DNA of 64,000 nucleotides from Orbilia blumenaviensis (Eukaryota; Ascomycota; Orbiliomycetes; Orbiliales; Orbiliaceae), in NCBI GenBank assembly GCA_036872755.1, contig JAVHNS010000007.1, positions 558,001 to 622,000 of the forward strand, read 5' to 3'. Below are positions 20,901 through 35,100 of the stretch, one piece after another (position 1 is the stretch's first letter; the number at the start of each line of letters is the position of its first letter). Position numbers and translations under genes: made by a program. Under the pieces are notes generated by a model that made no database searches, was not told the DNA's origin, and was given only the letters and a program-made list of their open reading frames with translations.

Positions 20901-22561
20901 TGGACGCCGAGGCTTTCATAGCAGTTGAGTCGTGCCATCCCGATGCTAGTTTGATAATGGTTGTGATGGTAATCCCGGCCAACTTTTCTGGAGAAAGCAA
21001 ACGTAGGTAAGGCCCATACTGGCATCTTTCAAAATTCTCAGCCTTTCCCGCGTTTTCCTCAACCTCAGCCTCCGCAACATGCTTCAATTCTTCCTTAATC
21101 AAAGGAACCATTCCCAGCAACCATCGATGTAGCAGCGGGTTGATGGCTGGGTTGTGCACCTTTGAGCCCAAGCTGTCTGAAGCCTCCGCATCCGTACGCC
21201 ATCGACTGATTGCAGCATCATAAGCATCTTGCTCGAGGACTCGCTGACGCTCAATGGTATACTGAAGCTTTTCTTCCTCTGACTTGAATACCGGTTGGAA
21301 TCTTTCCACGCTGTGGTCGGCAAAGGACTGTAAGGATTGTTTCACAGCTGCAAGTGAAGAACCCTTGACTTGGGTCTCCAGAACCTCCGCTAATTCGGGT
21401 TTTGTGTAACCAGTTAGAATAGAATATTGTTCAGGGTGGAGATCGTCTTTTGTGATTTTGTGGGCCTATGGTCATAGATGGATTTAGCAAGAGTTACCGT
21501 AAAGCACCAGCGTAGAACCGCAGTTCAAAGGATTAATTTACCATTTTGATCACATCAATTGCCGACAAAGGCATGTGACGCAGGATATCGCCAACTAGTA
21601 CATCCTTTCGTCGTTCCCATTTAAAGAGAATGTTCCCGATTTCCTGCTGCTTCTCCCGCGGCGACCGAGTACTGAGAGCAACAGCCTCCAACAGAATCGC
21701 AAATGTGATTTCATCCCCCTCGATCTCATACTTAGCAACCATATGGTTGTAATACCAATCCTCGACTTTTTGGACACTAAAGTCACGAATTTCCTCCGCA
21801 TTACTCGCCATAACAGGCTCGCCGTCAGGACCAAGCTCTGACTCCGAGCTTTGCGGTTTCCCTAGCCTTTCCACAGCATCTTTGGCCCGAGTCAGATGGC
21901 CTCGGAGAAAGATGTTGTGATTCGCCAGCATATCCCGGTTCTCAACTGCATTCATATCCATTATACTCGTACAGGCTACGAAATCATAATGGAGACGGTC
22001 AAGCATAACCTCCGCACGCTCAAGTCTACCCATCTTAACACAGGCAACAAACGATGTGAAAACATCTTCCTTATGGGTACCCGTGCCGATTTTAAACGGG
22101 TCGACTGCACTCCTTGATGTGTCGTAGGGCCTCGCGTGCAAGGGTAACTCCGGCGTCTTGAGCTTGAAAAAGGAAGATGGGTCGTGCAATCGAAGCCATG
22201 AGAAATCCGGAGGCGCTTCATCCGAGGAAGCATGAACCTCGGGCTTTCTACTGTCAAGTTTAGCCGTTGGGTAGAATGGGAAATCGGCTGAGGACTGTTC
22301 GACCGAACTTAGGTCTGCTGATGTACTGTACTGTCGCTCAGACGACACAGAAGATCTTTCTGTCTTTTTCGACAGCGTCGGGGAGACCGATTGTGCCGAT
22401 GTAGTTGGGTAGGCATTACATACGGGTCCAGTTGTGGAGAAGAGCCGTGATGGGGGGGCAGTAGTGATAGTGGGGAGCCATCTAGGCGACCTAGAAATGG
22501 TATATTGTTGGACCGTAGACCGGAGAGGGAACTGGCGCCGACCACATCGTCGTACAAGCAT
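17991..22561 (-). CDS. RPO41: Mitochondrial DNA-directed RNA polymerase (four exons)
   Basis: A 1456-residue single-subunit, T7-like RNA polymerase that transcribes the mitochondrial genome. Exons: 22561-21542, 21465-20002, 19940-19668, 19604-17991. The N-terminus is rich in Arg and Ser without acids ([15 protein letters not shown]), as in a matrix presequence. The polymerase core is in exons 2-4: [20 protein letters not shown], motif [19 protein letters not shown] (catalytic Asp near residue 961), the O-helix [30 protein letters not shown], and motif [14 protein letters not shown] (second catalytic Asp near 1221). The final SKYFFS fits the conserved FFS terminus. All three introns are 61-76 nt and phase 0. 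An Arg/Lys/Glu-rich insertion near 18.1-18.5 kb precedes the C-terminal block. The gene diverges from IML1. Confidence 0.97.
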
Positions 22562-23328
22562 TTTTTTGTGAAATAAGTCCTGTCAACCACGATATCGAGG
22601 TGGTGCTGTGGTCTTTCGAGGACCTATAAAATTTTTTGCAAGGCCTGTTCTGCAGCAGACTCAATGTGGCAATCAGCTACCTAGGTAGTGGGATATATGT
22701 CAATGGCGACGAAATAAAAAGGTAACGGATAGAAAGAATATATTAAGGAAAAAGAAACACCGCCGCTGGCTAATACATCTACCGTAGAGGTCGAATAGAA
22801 CAGGTAGGGAGAAGAGAGAAGAATAGAAAGACGGTTGGTGTTAGAAGGAATGGCAGACGACCGGTTTCTCTTTCGAAGCAATACTAGTGGAAGTTGTAGG
22901 CGAGACAGACCGAGGAAAAAAAAAATTAAAAAAATTCGAGCTGCAACAAACCCACCACTGTTGAAAACCACCCGCCAGTTTGCGCCCAATCGATAAGGTT
23001 CGCTGCTTCTGATAGGTCCGCTGCATGAACCTGGCAGGTCAGGCCAGGGCCCACTCTGCTTCAGCCTGTCGCGAACTCCTACATAGCACATTCTTCCAAG
23101 CTCGAGCTCTGCCGTTAAATTCGATCCAGCAGGTGCGCGCATTTCTGTTTTTGTGGTAGATCTCCGACACGAAGGTCAAGTTCAACATATCGCGACTACA
23201 TACTACTTTTCTACGACTCCGCTCCGCCTGGGTACACACAGTATCCGAGTGCGCATTCGATCTAGTTCAAGGGCAGTGTCGCTATGTCGTAGGACGGCGC
23301 GGTCAGCCACAGCGGCGATTCAATCCAC
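22562..23328. promoter_or_regulatory. Divergent promoter region RPO41 / IML1 with a two-codon uORF
   Basis: This 767 bp separates the two start codons. An A-rich tract at 22915-22936 has AAAAAATT units. On the plus strand, ATG-TCG-TAG at 23284-23292 forms a minimal upstream frame 36 nt before the IML1 ATG; it would act only if the transcript starts upstream of it, which I cannot see. Confidence 0.45.
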
Positions 23329-26300
23329 ATGTCCGTTCTAAGCAGCCAACCGGCCTCTAAAACGAAGCTTTTCTCTTCTATCGTCGTCAATCTCTGGATC
23401 CACGACTCCCAAGGAACTCCGAACTCAAAGCCGGAGGTCATAATTAACCCGGAACTATTCCACGGAAATGCCTCTCCCGGAGACCTCATTCAACTGACAC
23501 CTTGGAAATCGAATTCTGCTTCACATGAAGCTCTGGCTACCCTGAAAGCGGAAGCAGAAAACTCAAGGTCGGGGTTTGGGAGCGATAATGATGGCCAGAA
23601 GAAGAATGGGAAGGAGAACACCGATAATAATGGCACGGAGAACCAACATGCGCACTACTTGTTCATTCTGCCGGAATGGAATCCCGAAGAACGAGCAAGG
23701 CCGTCTGGCCTTCAAGTATGACTATTAAACTCGGGTTCCATCTTGGTTTGTGACAACGAGCTAACGAGGTATATAAAATGATAGCTCTCGGTCGCACAGC
23801 ATGTCGCGACCAAATTCAAGCTGCTACCGCGAACCAATGTTAAACTGACAGTAGTATGTGCTTAATACCTCTATTCAAGATGTACCTTTTCATAACTTTG
23901 ATAAATATAATCTAGGTTGATAAGGTCTGGCATGAAGCATCCCATGTCGAAATTTCCTTCCGCGATCAATATCTGGCCCGATCGGATATGTGGAGACTGG
24001 CTGCGGGTCAACTTGCTGGCAAATGTCTTTACGCCTCAAGAAGGATCAACTTCCTGAACTCAATCAAAGCGCAGGTACATGGGATTTGGATAAGGGGCCA
24101 GAAGGTGCAATCCGCATATTTCTCCTCCAAAACTCGACCTATCTTCCGGTCCTCGTCAGCCAGATTTGTCCTTTTCGTCCAGATGTCGAAAGAGATGTGG
24201 CATTTCGAAAACGAGGGTAAGGGCGAAATCCTTTTTAATAAAATGGTTAACGGTTTCCTACCCGAGTTATTCAAACGATGGAAAAGGTTAAATGCACGTC
24301 ATCTCGTTAGCATTGTTCTCTTTACACGTATCGTTTATGACGGAGACGTTAAAGTTGGGGCCATGGAGGCTGGTGACGAGCATACGGCTATGACGGCGTT
24401 CCGCAAACCATTGCAATATCGCGACTTCTTTCGAGTAGTCGTCACGCATAGGGAGAGTGAGGATTGGACCATCATTCTCCACCAGCTCAAGAAGGAGTTT
24501 GCAGTGTTCCTTAGGGACATTTTAGTCCAGCCAACAGGGGCCCCATTAGGCACTCATATCGAACAGCCAGTTAGCCCCGGTGGTATGGCTCCCACGCCTG
24601 AGGATCCATTCCCAGAGTCATTTGTTATTCGGGGAGAGCCTTCAACTTCAATTCAAGGGAATATCTTAGAGGCTATCAATCTTGCATGCAACCAGTTTTC
24701 TCGGGACCATGTGGATCGAGACTTGGTTCGAACTGGAATTTCCATAATAATCATTACTCCAGGAACAGGGCATTTTGAGGTCGACTACAAAATGCTCCAA
24801 ATGACAACAGAAAATCTAGTCTCCAACGGGATAGGAATTGACCTAGTCTGCCTTTCACGGCCTCCTCTCCATAGTACCCCTTTATTCAGGTATAAAAATC
24901 CAAACCTCCAAAAAACACCAGATCCACGGTCCCCAGTAATCTCGAGATCGCGGGCTGGAACCCTTCATGACTTTGGGAAACGGTCAGGTTCCGAAACACC
25001 ATATGATCCCTCTGGGCATGGCGGAAGACGTATGTCCAATGCTACCATTGCAGGCAAACTTGCAGATGCTCTCAATAGCGGAATAACAGACGACCATATG
25101 ATGGCGGATGCTCTGGCAGACGAATATCTCTACGCCGTGCCTCACTGGATTGACGTCTCCTTCTGGTCTAATTCCTCGGAAAGAAAATCTCGTCATCATA
25201 GAATACAGGCTGTTGTAAAAAGTCGGGCTTCGAACCTCACCAACACGACAGGCCACGCAAAAGTGAAGAATGGTTCGAACTTCAAACCAAGATGTAAGAT
25301 GTATGAGCTCCAGATGATGGGGGTAATGGAGAACGAGGTAGCCAATATCAGCATTCCTTTTCTTCACGAGAACCCATTTTTCGTGCCATACGAGGACCAT
25401 ACAAAACACGACGAAAATCGACTTATCGAGGGCCCCAGCGAGCGGAAAGAGCTTCCGGCAGACGAAAAGAAACGGATCGATGCTGCCAAGAAGCACGAAA
25501 AGGCTATGCAAGAATACATGGAAAAATATGATGACTACGCCTTTAGGCCGTTGCATGATATCCAAAAGGCGCAAGACGAAGCCAGATACCGAAGAGTCTA
25601 TGAGGACCAACAGCGCATCGATGAAATTGTTCAGGAGGACCCGAACATATTGAGTACAAGTTTTCGTAGCAATTTATCACGAAGAAGCCTTGGTCCTAGC
25701 ACTGGGGCATTCTTTGACCGACAGATGAAGCAGAGGATAGTGCCTAATTCAGAATCTCCGAACGAAACCATAAAGCTCGGCACTTCAGTAGAAGAGAAGG
25801 AACCGGTGGAACCAAAACCGCAGCACAGGGCACTTCCAATACCGCCTGTAGCTAAAGAAGACCCCAAACCTGAGAAAAGCAAACTCGCAAGGGGCCTCCT
25901 CGGGTCTACTGGATTCAAAGTCTTTGGCTCGTCTTCGAAAGCCACCCACAGTGCTGCGACTACTGCGACGACCCAATTCCCCATTCTTACTAGGGGGTTT
26001 ACACCCGCAGCTGTGACAGCACGCACTTCAATCAACTCGACAAGTACTGGATTCTTATCGAACGCAATATTTTCTCCAGACCTCTACATTAGAAACCATA
26101 GCACGGCATCTATCAGTCAAGCCTCAATCTACGAGGGCAAGGATTCAGATAGCAAGTCCCTCAATGAATTCTCACTGAATACCCCGAAACCAAGTAGGCC
26201 TATAGCCATTCGAAATACTGCTTCTGAGATGAAAGAAGAGCCGAAACCGCCCTCTGCGATGGCTCTCAGTCCAACGGAAAGGCGTCAAGGTATCGCCTTG

Positions 26301-29132
26301 CGGGAAGGGAGACTTTCAAAGGGCGGGCAAATTGATACACTCAAAGCCGCCTCTCAAGCTAGACTCGCTGCACCAAGGCTCGACTTGACACAAACTTCTG
26401 CCCAGCTTAGTACTGCCCCAACTGCGAGTCCTGCATCATCGATCCTCCCCTGGCTCACAATTCTAAATCCTTCTAATCCTAAGAAAGTTCAAATAAATGC
26501 CAAAAACCAATTCCGTCGTTGGCAGCACGTCTTTCCCCGCCCACTAAGAGTATCAACAATGAAATGGAAATCACTGTGTTCGCCAGCAGCTCTCCCTCTC
26601 ACAACTGAGTACTTTCCAACCCTTGAACAGCTTGCCAACGAGTACTCTGAAAGTCCGTACGTTATTTCCCAGAATGACGACGATGATGTTGAGGAGATCA
26701 GTAAGAACCGAAAGGAACTGGTGAGGGAGATGGTATCCCAGAGGCTGTCCCGCGGGTTTCAGATAGTTGTCGGTGCTGCAGTCCAGGAGGCAACTATCAA
26801 CAGAATTTCGGAACCGGACATCTTCGCCATGAACTATCTAGGGAAGGCTGGGTCATCAGTTTACATGTCAATGGGGCCACATATCCACCAGCTTATTTGT
26901 GACGAAGAATACAATGTCGAGGTTAAGCGGTACACCCGGATGCCGCCAGGCCAGAAGAATGACCAGAAGAACAACCAGAGAAACAGCCAAAGGAACAATC
27001 AGAAGAACGTTGTTGTAGTGCCAGAGCCTATTAAGTATAGTGCATCAGTTCGTACTAATTACTCTGATACCTACCAACCGTTGAATGTGGAATTCAAACT
27101 TCCACAATCCGACTATAGCTGGAATTACGTGGATAGGTACATCGCGGGATATGAAGAAGACTTTGTAGAGCCAATGAGGTTCTGGCGGGCAAGATTTGTT
27201 CTTATTCCCGTGGATCTACCTTCAGGAGCTGGTCTACAGCGACGGCAGACAGTAACAGGGATTCCGCAAGAGGATCTTAACGATGAAGAAATCCGGCTCG
27301 AGGGTATACAAAAGCTCACACAACTTTTCCAGCGGCATCGATATCTTTCTCCTGAAGAACGTCGATACGAAAAGAAGAAAGTAGACAACCCTCTGGAAAT
27401 TGTCTTCAAAACGGCGAACCCATCAGTTGTGGTGGCCAGGGAAGTTGAGAGCTTGCCACTCATCGGCGAATCAGATACCACCGCTCGTCGACAGCATCTG
27501 ATTACTGGATCAGATATGTTCGAGAGATCGAGCATGAGGCTTCCCATCCTAGCACAGGAATTACAAGGGCCAAGAGGCATTCGTTTACAAGACCGAAGAT
27601 GGCATCTTAGACTTCATTACAACTGTTTCATTGGCTCTGAATTTGTCACATGGGTGCTCCAGAACTTCAAAGATGTGGACACAAGAGAAGAAGCAATTGG
27701 ATATGGGAACGATCTCATGCAGGAGGGGCTCTTCCAGCACGTGGAGCGGAGACACGCATTTCGTGATGGTAACTTCTTCTATCAACTCCAAAGCGAATAC
27801 GTTGCCGCCCGCCCCATGTCCCGAGGTGGATGGTTTGGTGGACGTACAAAGCCCTTTAACCTTGGTGATGACATGCTTCCTGGATCTCTGAGCCGTGCCA
27901 GATCCAATTCCGTCATCGGAGATGCTATATACTACAATCAAACGGACTCGTCTTCTAGCATCCAAACACCCAAGCAAAAGGCCAGGGTCGCCTTGAGCAA
28001 GGTCATGAGGTACAACCTTGATCCTAACGGACTTTCCTACCGCCCTGAGATCATCAAACTTCACTATGATAGGGTTCACAATCCTGAAAATTGTTATCAT
28101 ATTCGGATTGAATGGCTTAACGTTACCGCAAAACTAATCGACGATGCTCTAACCACGTGGACGAAAACCGTTCACCGATACGGATTGAAACTTGTTGAAG
28201 CACCAGTAGATGAGATAAGCACTATCACTGAGAGTGATCCATTCCGATCTCCAATTATCGCCCATCTCTGCATCCCACCGCCGAATAGCCTCGAAAACTC
28301 AATCTCATTATCCACATTTTATCAAGAGGCATTTTTCTACCATGAAGCTATTTTAAAGAAGTTTAACTTTGTCCTGGACCTCGAAGCTGCAAAAAACTTC
28401 CCCGCTGACGTGGAGGTGTCATACTCATGGGGAAGGCCAACTTACCGGTACACACAATACATTCATCGTACCGGCGTAGTATTTGCCCAGATCACCGAGG
28501 CTGGGGACTTCAGGCTACTCGCAAACAGGTTATTCCAAACACGAGGAGGAACAGATGCCAACAAATTTGACACCAATAACTCAGGACGAGACGATCGGCG
28601 GGGGGAAAACAGAAGCGCTAAAGGTGGCGGTGGCGGCCTCTTCATGTCTACGTTCCCCCACGCGCCCGCATCGTCATCATTCGCGGCAGGCTCGGGATTC
28701 AACCCAATGACAGCATCGCAACAGACATTCATCACTGCGGAAATGATAAAAGAGGAACTCATGTCGTTTTGTAAAGATCCTGAGAAACTACGAGCGTTCT
28801 ACGATGAAATTGATAGTAAGAGCGTGACTACCATCCCCCCGACCCCGCATGTTGGTCCGCTAGGCGGTGCAGCGAGTGCGCCTCTCGGCCCTACAATTGT
28901 CGGAATCGCAAATATCCCTAGTATTCCAGGAGGGGGACTTGGCACGATGAGCCCTAGTATGAGGGACCCAGTCAGCCCCGCCATGCTGGCCCTGGGTAGT
29001 ATCAGCAATGCGAGTACCAGCAGCATCAGCACCTTGACGGGAAATAGGAGCAACATCAGTGTATTTAGTGGGGATAAGAGGAGCGCAAGCCAGAGCTCCG
29101 GACTTCTGGGAGATAGAGACAGGGATAGTTGA
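23329..29132 (+). CDS. IML1: SEACIT subunit IML1 (DEPDC5 homologue), three exons
   Basis: A 1890-residue homologue of yeast Iml1 and human DEPDC5, a subunit of the vacuolar SEACIT/GATOR1 complex that stimulates GTP hydrolysis by Gtr1/RagA and so restrains TORC1 on amino-acid starvation. Exons are 23329-23715, 23785-23853 and a 5.2 kb exon 23916-29132. Landmarks: VNLWIHDSQGTPNSKPEVI and PGDLIQL at the N-terminus, VEISFRDQYLARSDMWRL at the exon 2/3 join, and HLVSIVLFTRIVYD. The DEP domain lies near residues 1370-1445 (GSEFVTWVLQNF, REEAIGYGNDLMQEGLFQHV). The C-terminal lobe contains WGRPTYRYTQYIHRTG. A short Asn/Gln/Lys repeat (KNDQKNNQRNSQRNNQKN) interrupts the region near residue 1165. The final ~130 residues are Ser/Gly-rich. 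Confidence 0.95.
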
Positions 29133-32100
29133 GTATGATAGGAGGTAGTTGGCGTTTCAAAATAGGATTGTAACAGCATTGTTGTTGTTGTATATAGCCA
29201 AAAGTGTATGATAATGATATTCATATATAGTAACCTTTATGATCTTCTCCAAATTTAAACTTGCCAAATACCCCATGATTATGCATATGGCTACTTACGT
29301 AGGTATGTCTAATGGTCTTTTAGTGTTAAGCTAAGGCAGGGTCAGACTGTTGTCCCACTGTGGACCTTAGATTACAGGTCCGGGCTGCAGCACTGGTGGA
29401 ACCAGAAAACGACTCTAGAAATTTGCGTTGAAGACCCGAAAATACCACATTCCTAATCATGAATTGCTTAGGCCTCGAAAGATGGAAGCCACTCGATGTA
29501 ATGCAATAGGTCCAGGGTCTCAAAACAGCTGAAGTTTCGATTGAGAGGGTTCGGGATCGTACCGAATACAACGGTGTAATTTCCGTATGCACTGTGACTA
29601 TACACATGCCTCTGCATTGCAGAGTGAAGACCTCAAGCATCAATCCAATCCGATTTGGAAGGCCTGCATTCTCAGCACGGCACGACTTCCATTCCAATTA
29701 CCGCACCTAGCCACCGATACCGGAATCAAAACCCGCTGTCGCATCGACCATTACTTCGAAGAATCGGCGGCAAGTTGAGTGGTGGGTAGGTAGGTAGGTC
29801 GGTAGTATCAAGAGTTTCTTATTGTTGCCAATTGCATATTGGTTGGGGTTCCCATGGCGCCGACGGGAAGGGAAGGGAAGGGAAGGGAAGGAAGGAATGG
29901 GAAGGCGGGTGCTCCTCCATCAAGGGTGGGGTCAGTGCGGGATACAAATGGAGTAAGCCCAGCATTGTGAAGACACTCTTGACTTCCAAAATATCACGGG
30001 CTTTAATTTCTGTTTCGTCAAAAGTAGATTTTACGAGTCGTTACTTATGCTAATTGTGAATATCCCTGGGTCGATATGCTAGTAACCATAATATCACGAT
30101 TCCAATTATGGTGATACATATATAAGTATTATGATATAATACCGAGGATAATCTACAAGTCCCCTGTCAGTGTCAAGAAGCCACCAGGTGCAAAAGCCTA
30201 CAGTAATTTATGAGTTTTACTCAAATAGACAAGTGTATCCGACGCCTCTGGCGTTCCCTCGATCTGAGTGTGAGTGGGGTACTATAACCAGATCAGATTA
30301 TGTTCTTGCACCCTCAAGTGCACCCCCCATCTGAACGGTTCCAGGTTGTGAAATGTATGACAAGGGTATCAACTCCATGCCGGCAAACTTTGGATGAAAG
30401 TAGCATAAAGTCAGGATGCAGGTGTTTAGCAGTATTGCAGTTTATATGTTGGCCCAGCTTGGAAGCTTGGCTAGCCTATTCAGTTGCGAAGTTGTTGTTT
30501 CCAACATGCAACATCCCAACGTCGAATTTGTCACGCAGGGACGTCCAGGTGGTTTGTGGTTGACAATTGTATCCTTCCACCCCTGAGGACACGGAGCAGC
30601 GACTGCGGTTTGGGGGTTGATCACAGGTTCGGGATTGCGAGTATCGACATGTTTGCGCGGCCCGTCAGAAGAAAGGTTGGAGGCGGTCTAGCCACGGGCT
30701 GGAGGGGGAGCTCGTTGCCTTTTATGTCATAGCGGGGTGCATGAAGGTGGAGGGTGTCAGAAATTAAGGTAGGTGAGGCGAGCATTCTCCAAGGCGGGTA
30801 TTTATCGATAAAGGAAACTTGCTTGCAGGCAAACAATCATGAGGGGGCCCGTTCATCCTGCCTGACTCAAATATGGCCGTCCGATTGGTGATCGTGGGTA
30901 CGAGACGAGGTTCTACAGCAGAATCGCTTGGATGAATGCACAGATGCCAACCTCTCGCTAACCTCTACCGGTGTGCCCCGATGTGGTAATATCGACTGAT
31001 GGTCTTAAGTCTCATGGGGTTTCTACTATATCCAAACTGTCGATAAACCTGGGCAAGGCTGAAAATCCGGAAGGAGATTCAGTGCACGAGTCCAGGTTGA
31101 CCTGGTCAGCATTTGGCAAAGCCGCTGGTAAGGCAAAGGCGTTAGACACCCGCTGCTGGATTGCCATGTCCGTCTTTGCGTCAAATTGCTGTCATATGCC
31201 TCAGGATTTTCGTTCTGGATGAATCGAGACTTTCCAAGTATTCCCATGATGCTGGTAAAATTCTGCGATACTCGGGTTCAATGATAAACTGACCACTTAA
31301 ATGATTTACCGATATCAGTGGGGACGGGGACATTAAACGACGCTTGAGTGTTCCGACTAGAGCTCGCAGAAAAAGTCGATCTTTTCATCCGGCATCCAGA
31401 CCTCATAGGGACTTTCTGGCTGGTTGCATCGTATGTATGTACTGTGTATGTATGTACCCCGCCAATTCTAACCCTGCCCGAAACAAGAGAGCATGACATG
31501 ATACCCGTTAAATTTGGAGAACGGTTTTCCGTCGATGCCCCACTTCATGCGGAATTCTCTAAAGCGAAAGGCGAAATACTCTCACAGATGCCGTTCTTCG
31601 GCGAAAATCGATGAAAATTTTTTCCACCTTTTCTCGATTTTGAACCTATCGGGCAATCTCCAGATTCTCATTGACATATTTCGGATTGAGCTCTCAATTG
31701 TGATACTGACTTGAAGGGTCGCAGTTGAAAGTTTTTCATGTGGCGGCCGGATTATCATATTTTTGAGTTTGAATTTCGAATTCTCTCGTCAACATATCAA
31801 TTCGTAGACATTCCTGTGAGATGCAATCGGGCAGGTCGGGCACAACCTTTTATATTTGCGAACAGCACAACAAGAAATGCTCCCATTCTTGTCAATTACC
31901 TTGGGCTGCATCTGGCGAATGAAGTCGGGTTTAGCAGTTGAGTTCGTTAGGCTGCGAAGCGAAGATTCGAATAGACTTTGGTGCCCACTAGACCAAATAT
32001 CGGTTAAGCTTGGGAAGTTGGTGCCTCTACCCTGTGCCCCAAGCGCCAAAAACCATCAGATGGACAAAACCGCAGGGAGCTCGTGTGTGCGGGTAACAGA

Positions 32101-35100
32101 GAGTGTTATGCCGTGTGATGCTTAACGGCTAAGTGGAGTAGCAACCGGATGTCGACGGCCACTGAGACAGAAAATCAAAATATTGATCCCGCAAAGGGAA
32201 TATAACGAGGGTCGGCATAGACATGCATACATGTATGTCGACTCAAGTCCAGGAATGCAAATGAAGAATCAGATGTTGACATGAGGATTGGCCAATTCCC
32301 ATTGAGCGGCTGGGATTCGTCGGTGGGCGAGAGGCAAAACAACCGTTTACGGAAACTCATCCAGTGCAGCAATCGAACCATCCATCACACTAGCAATTCT
32401 CCAGGTGGTCGCTGCTAGCGTGGTTACAAACAAGCTAGCACCGAGAATAGAAGCGGGCCCTAAAGGTCTTGTGCTGTGGATACATATATCTGGACTGCCC
32501 GGGTTTTGCAACTGTGCATGCACGACCTGTCGCATATATCTCTGTTTATCTTCATTTTGCATCCAGGAGTTTAATTCTATATTCGTCGACATGGCTCCAT
32601 AGATTCACCTTGTCAGGTACAGGACCGACTTCGCCTTCTGGTTCGGGTCGAGCTGGGGTTGCAAGAGGGGGGCTGCAAGGTAAAACCTTATACGGACCTC
32701 GACCTCGGGCACCCGCCCATTCATCCACTGGGTTCTTCGAGATATCTCGTCTGTTTCAGCAGCTAGTCGGGACGTCAAAACCCATAAAGCTTTCTATTAA
32801 TCCCTCACGAAAACCCGGCCTTCTGGTAGCCAAAAAATTCCGCCGTCCGATAAACTAAGACTGCTGGATCGATACCTTGACTGTTTGTCTTGTTATCAAT
32901 TATAGAGTGTTGTGCCGCGGAGACTTTGGCCGATTTCCAACGTTAACATACCCAAGTAACTCGACCTTTGAAGTCATCTACTCCGACAATACTGGCAAAA
33001 GAAAGGAGCCTCACCGCCCACCCCCAAAAAGAACACCCGGATATTGTACCAGTTACTTGCTTGCTTTCAACCATCATATCCCATCTTTTTTTCCCTTCTC
33101 TCCCCGCTACCACGATTCTATCTCAACCTGATCGATCACAACTATTTGTAACATCATCTCGAACTCTGCGAAATCAGCCAGGCCAGTCAGTCGGTTACGT
33201 AGGCTTTCAAACATTCAAGAATCGACACCAATCCAACTCAGCGTAAGTGCTTTTCCCACGCTTGTATTGCCAACAGCTTGAGCCCCCTTTTTTTTGAAGA
33301 AACGTTATCACGTCGGATATCGTATCTCACCCAGTGCATGTGTCTCGATATCAAAAACGTGATTTGCTGTTTGCATTTGAGATATCCGTATCAGCCCGTT
33401 TGGACCTTATCACCTGAGAGGCTCTCCCACCCCTTACCTCCAAAGGAATGCTCCGTCCCATTCTCTTTCGTTGTGGTATTTTGTCCAACAGTTTGTTTTT
33501 GAGCTTCCGTTTTTGCCTCGCCTTTCATTCAGATCGATACATCCCGTGGCCTCACATTTTTAGCGTGAGGTATCCGGCATCCGTACCTGCTCGCCTAAAC
33601 ATAGGGACGGCAAACCAAGTGAAAGCTGGCGCACAAGGCTTCCTCACGAGATGCTCGAAACAGCGCACATATCACATGTAACATCTTATCTTTCCTGTAC
33701 CAACATCCATATTGACACAATATCGGTGCTCTTACTGCGATTTGCCTCAGTTTCAAAGTGTCCATATTTCAGATTATCGCGTAGCCCTTCTTTCTTGAGC
33801 TCTCTTTGCACATGAGTATGTGTAACCTCTAGGTTTCTCGCATCAAAGCGATCTGATAGGGGAGCAAAGCTCGCTCTCGCAGGCGACAACCTTGTATGCA
33901 CTTTCACCTCGTGCGACCTCATAGCAGTATCGGCCTCCAGCGAGATCTTCCTTTGAGGATGGAACACTCGCTCTTAGCATGCTGATGCTAAACAAGCACC
34001 ACGTCACACGAACCCAAGAGCAAGTTCCTCGGGCGATCAGGCAGACGGGGGGCTAAAAAAAACATCGGACGAATAAACCATAGGCTAGGCTAGCGGCTGG
34101 CCAGCCTTAGCATGCTCGACGAGCTGCCGGGTCATAACAGAGGCGCATGCCCTTTTCGTTCTTTCGATCGATCTCCTCGATCTTGCTTGTCTTTGTCCCT
34201 CTTCTCACGCAAGAATATTGCATCGCTTTATGGAACCGGCCATCCGTGTTCCCTTTCGCCTATATGCGACTGGACTTTCCAGTACGTAGAAGGTACGAAG
34301 GTACAATCCTCATCCGAACCTTGATCTTCACAGATCTCTCTCTCCCGTTATCATTCGGACAGTGTTTTAGTCTGGTCCGCTATGTTAGCATGTTAGGCTC
34401 TCCCTTTCCTGTCAGAGGTGACGTTGGCTTACGCTGGAGCATTTCTCGTTCCCTCTGTCTCATCCTGGTCGGTGCGCACTGTCCCAAGGACTTACAAAGT
34501 CTCCACGGACGATAGGCTTGTTTCTTTTCTCCTTGATGCATATTGATACTCCTATTCTTTTTTGCGGTAGCACATGGTTGGTGGTTTTACCTGTCCCAGC
34601 TGTTTGGTGTTGTTTCTGGGAACCTGCGCTTTTTCGGTGCTCTAATTAGGCACATAACTCTTTTTGCCCTCCAGCTTGATATTGATATCACTACCATCAC
34701 TACCATCACCATAATCTTTATGCTTACCCACACCTCGGAACTCAAGACCTGCACTATTCCCGCGAGCATCGGATCACCCATCTTTTCATATTACTAACTT
34801 TTCCTTCCAGGCGGTTCAGCCCCACGAGATCGCTAAATAGTTCCTTCAGGCCGCGCGACAACTTGCTCGTATAAAGACCGCCTCCGTCCTGCATAGTAGC
34901 ATCAGCATACACCTGCTTTCACACATCCTGCAGACTCCACCCCCTTATGACCAAGCTACTTATGGATAGAGAGGTTATCAGCTATCAGCTCTGGAATAAT
35001 ATAATGTTCGCCAATATCCTATTCAGAGCCACAGTACAAACTCAAAGAAGAGCGATGGCCAGAATGGCCTAGGCCTGTCGCTTTAGCCCTCTGATTTACA

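Noticed and set aside
24984..25610. 208-codon minus-strand open frame opposite IML1
   Set aside because: Lies wholly within the conserved IML1 exon, with no splice context or recognisable domain.
29868..29905. GGGAA repeats considered as a CRISPR- or telomere-like array
   Set aside because: Units are five bases without spacers; this is a microsatellite, and the same unit appears near 49015 and, inverted, near 52095.
32469..32858. 129-codon open frame in the IML1-LST4 gap
   Set aside because: Random composition, no domain, and no matching exons around it.
34147..34515. 122-codon Phe/Leu-rich open frame upstream of LST4
   Set aside because: Looks hydrophobic only because the DNA is pyrimidine-rich; no plausible start context or homology was recognised.
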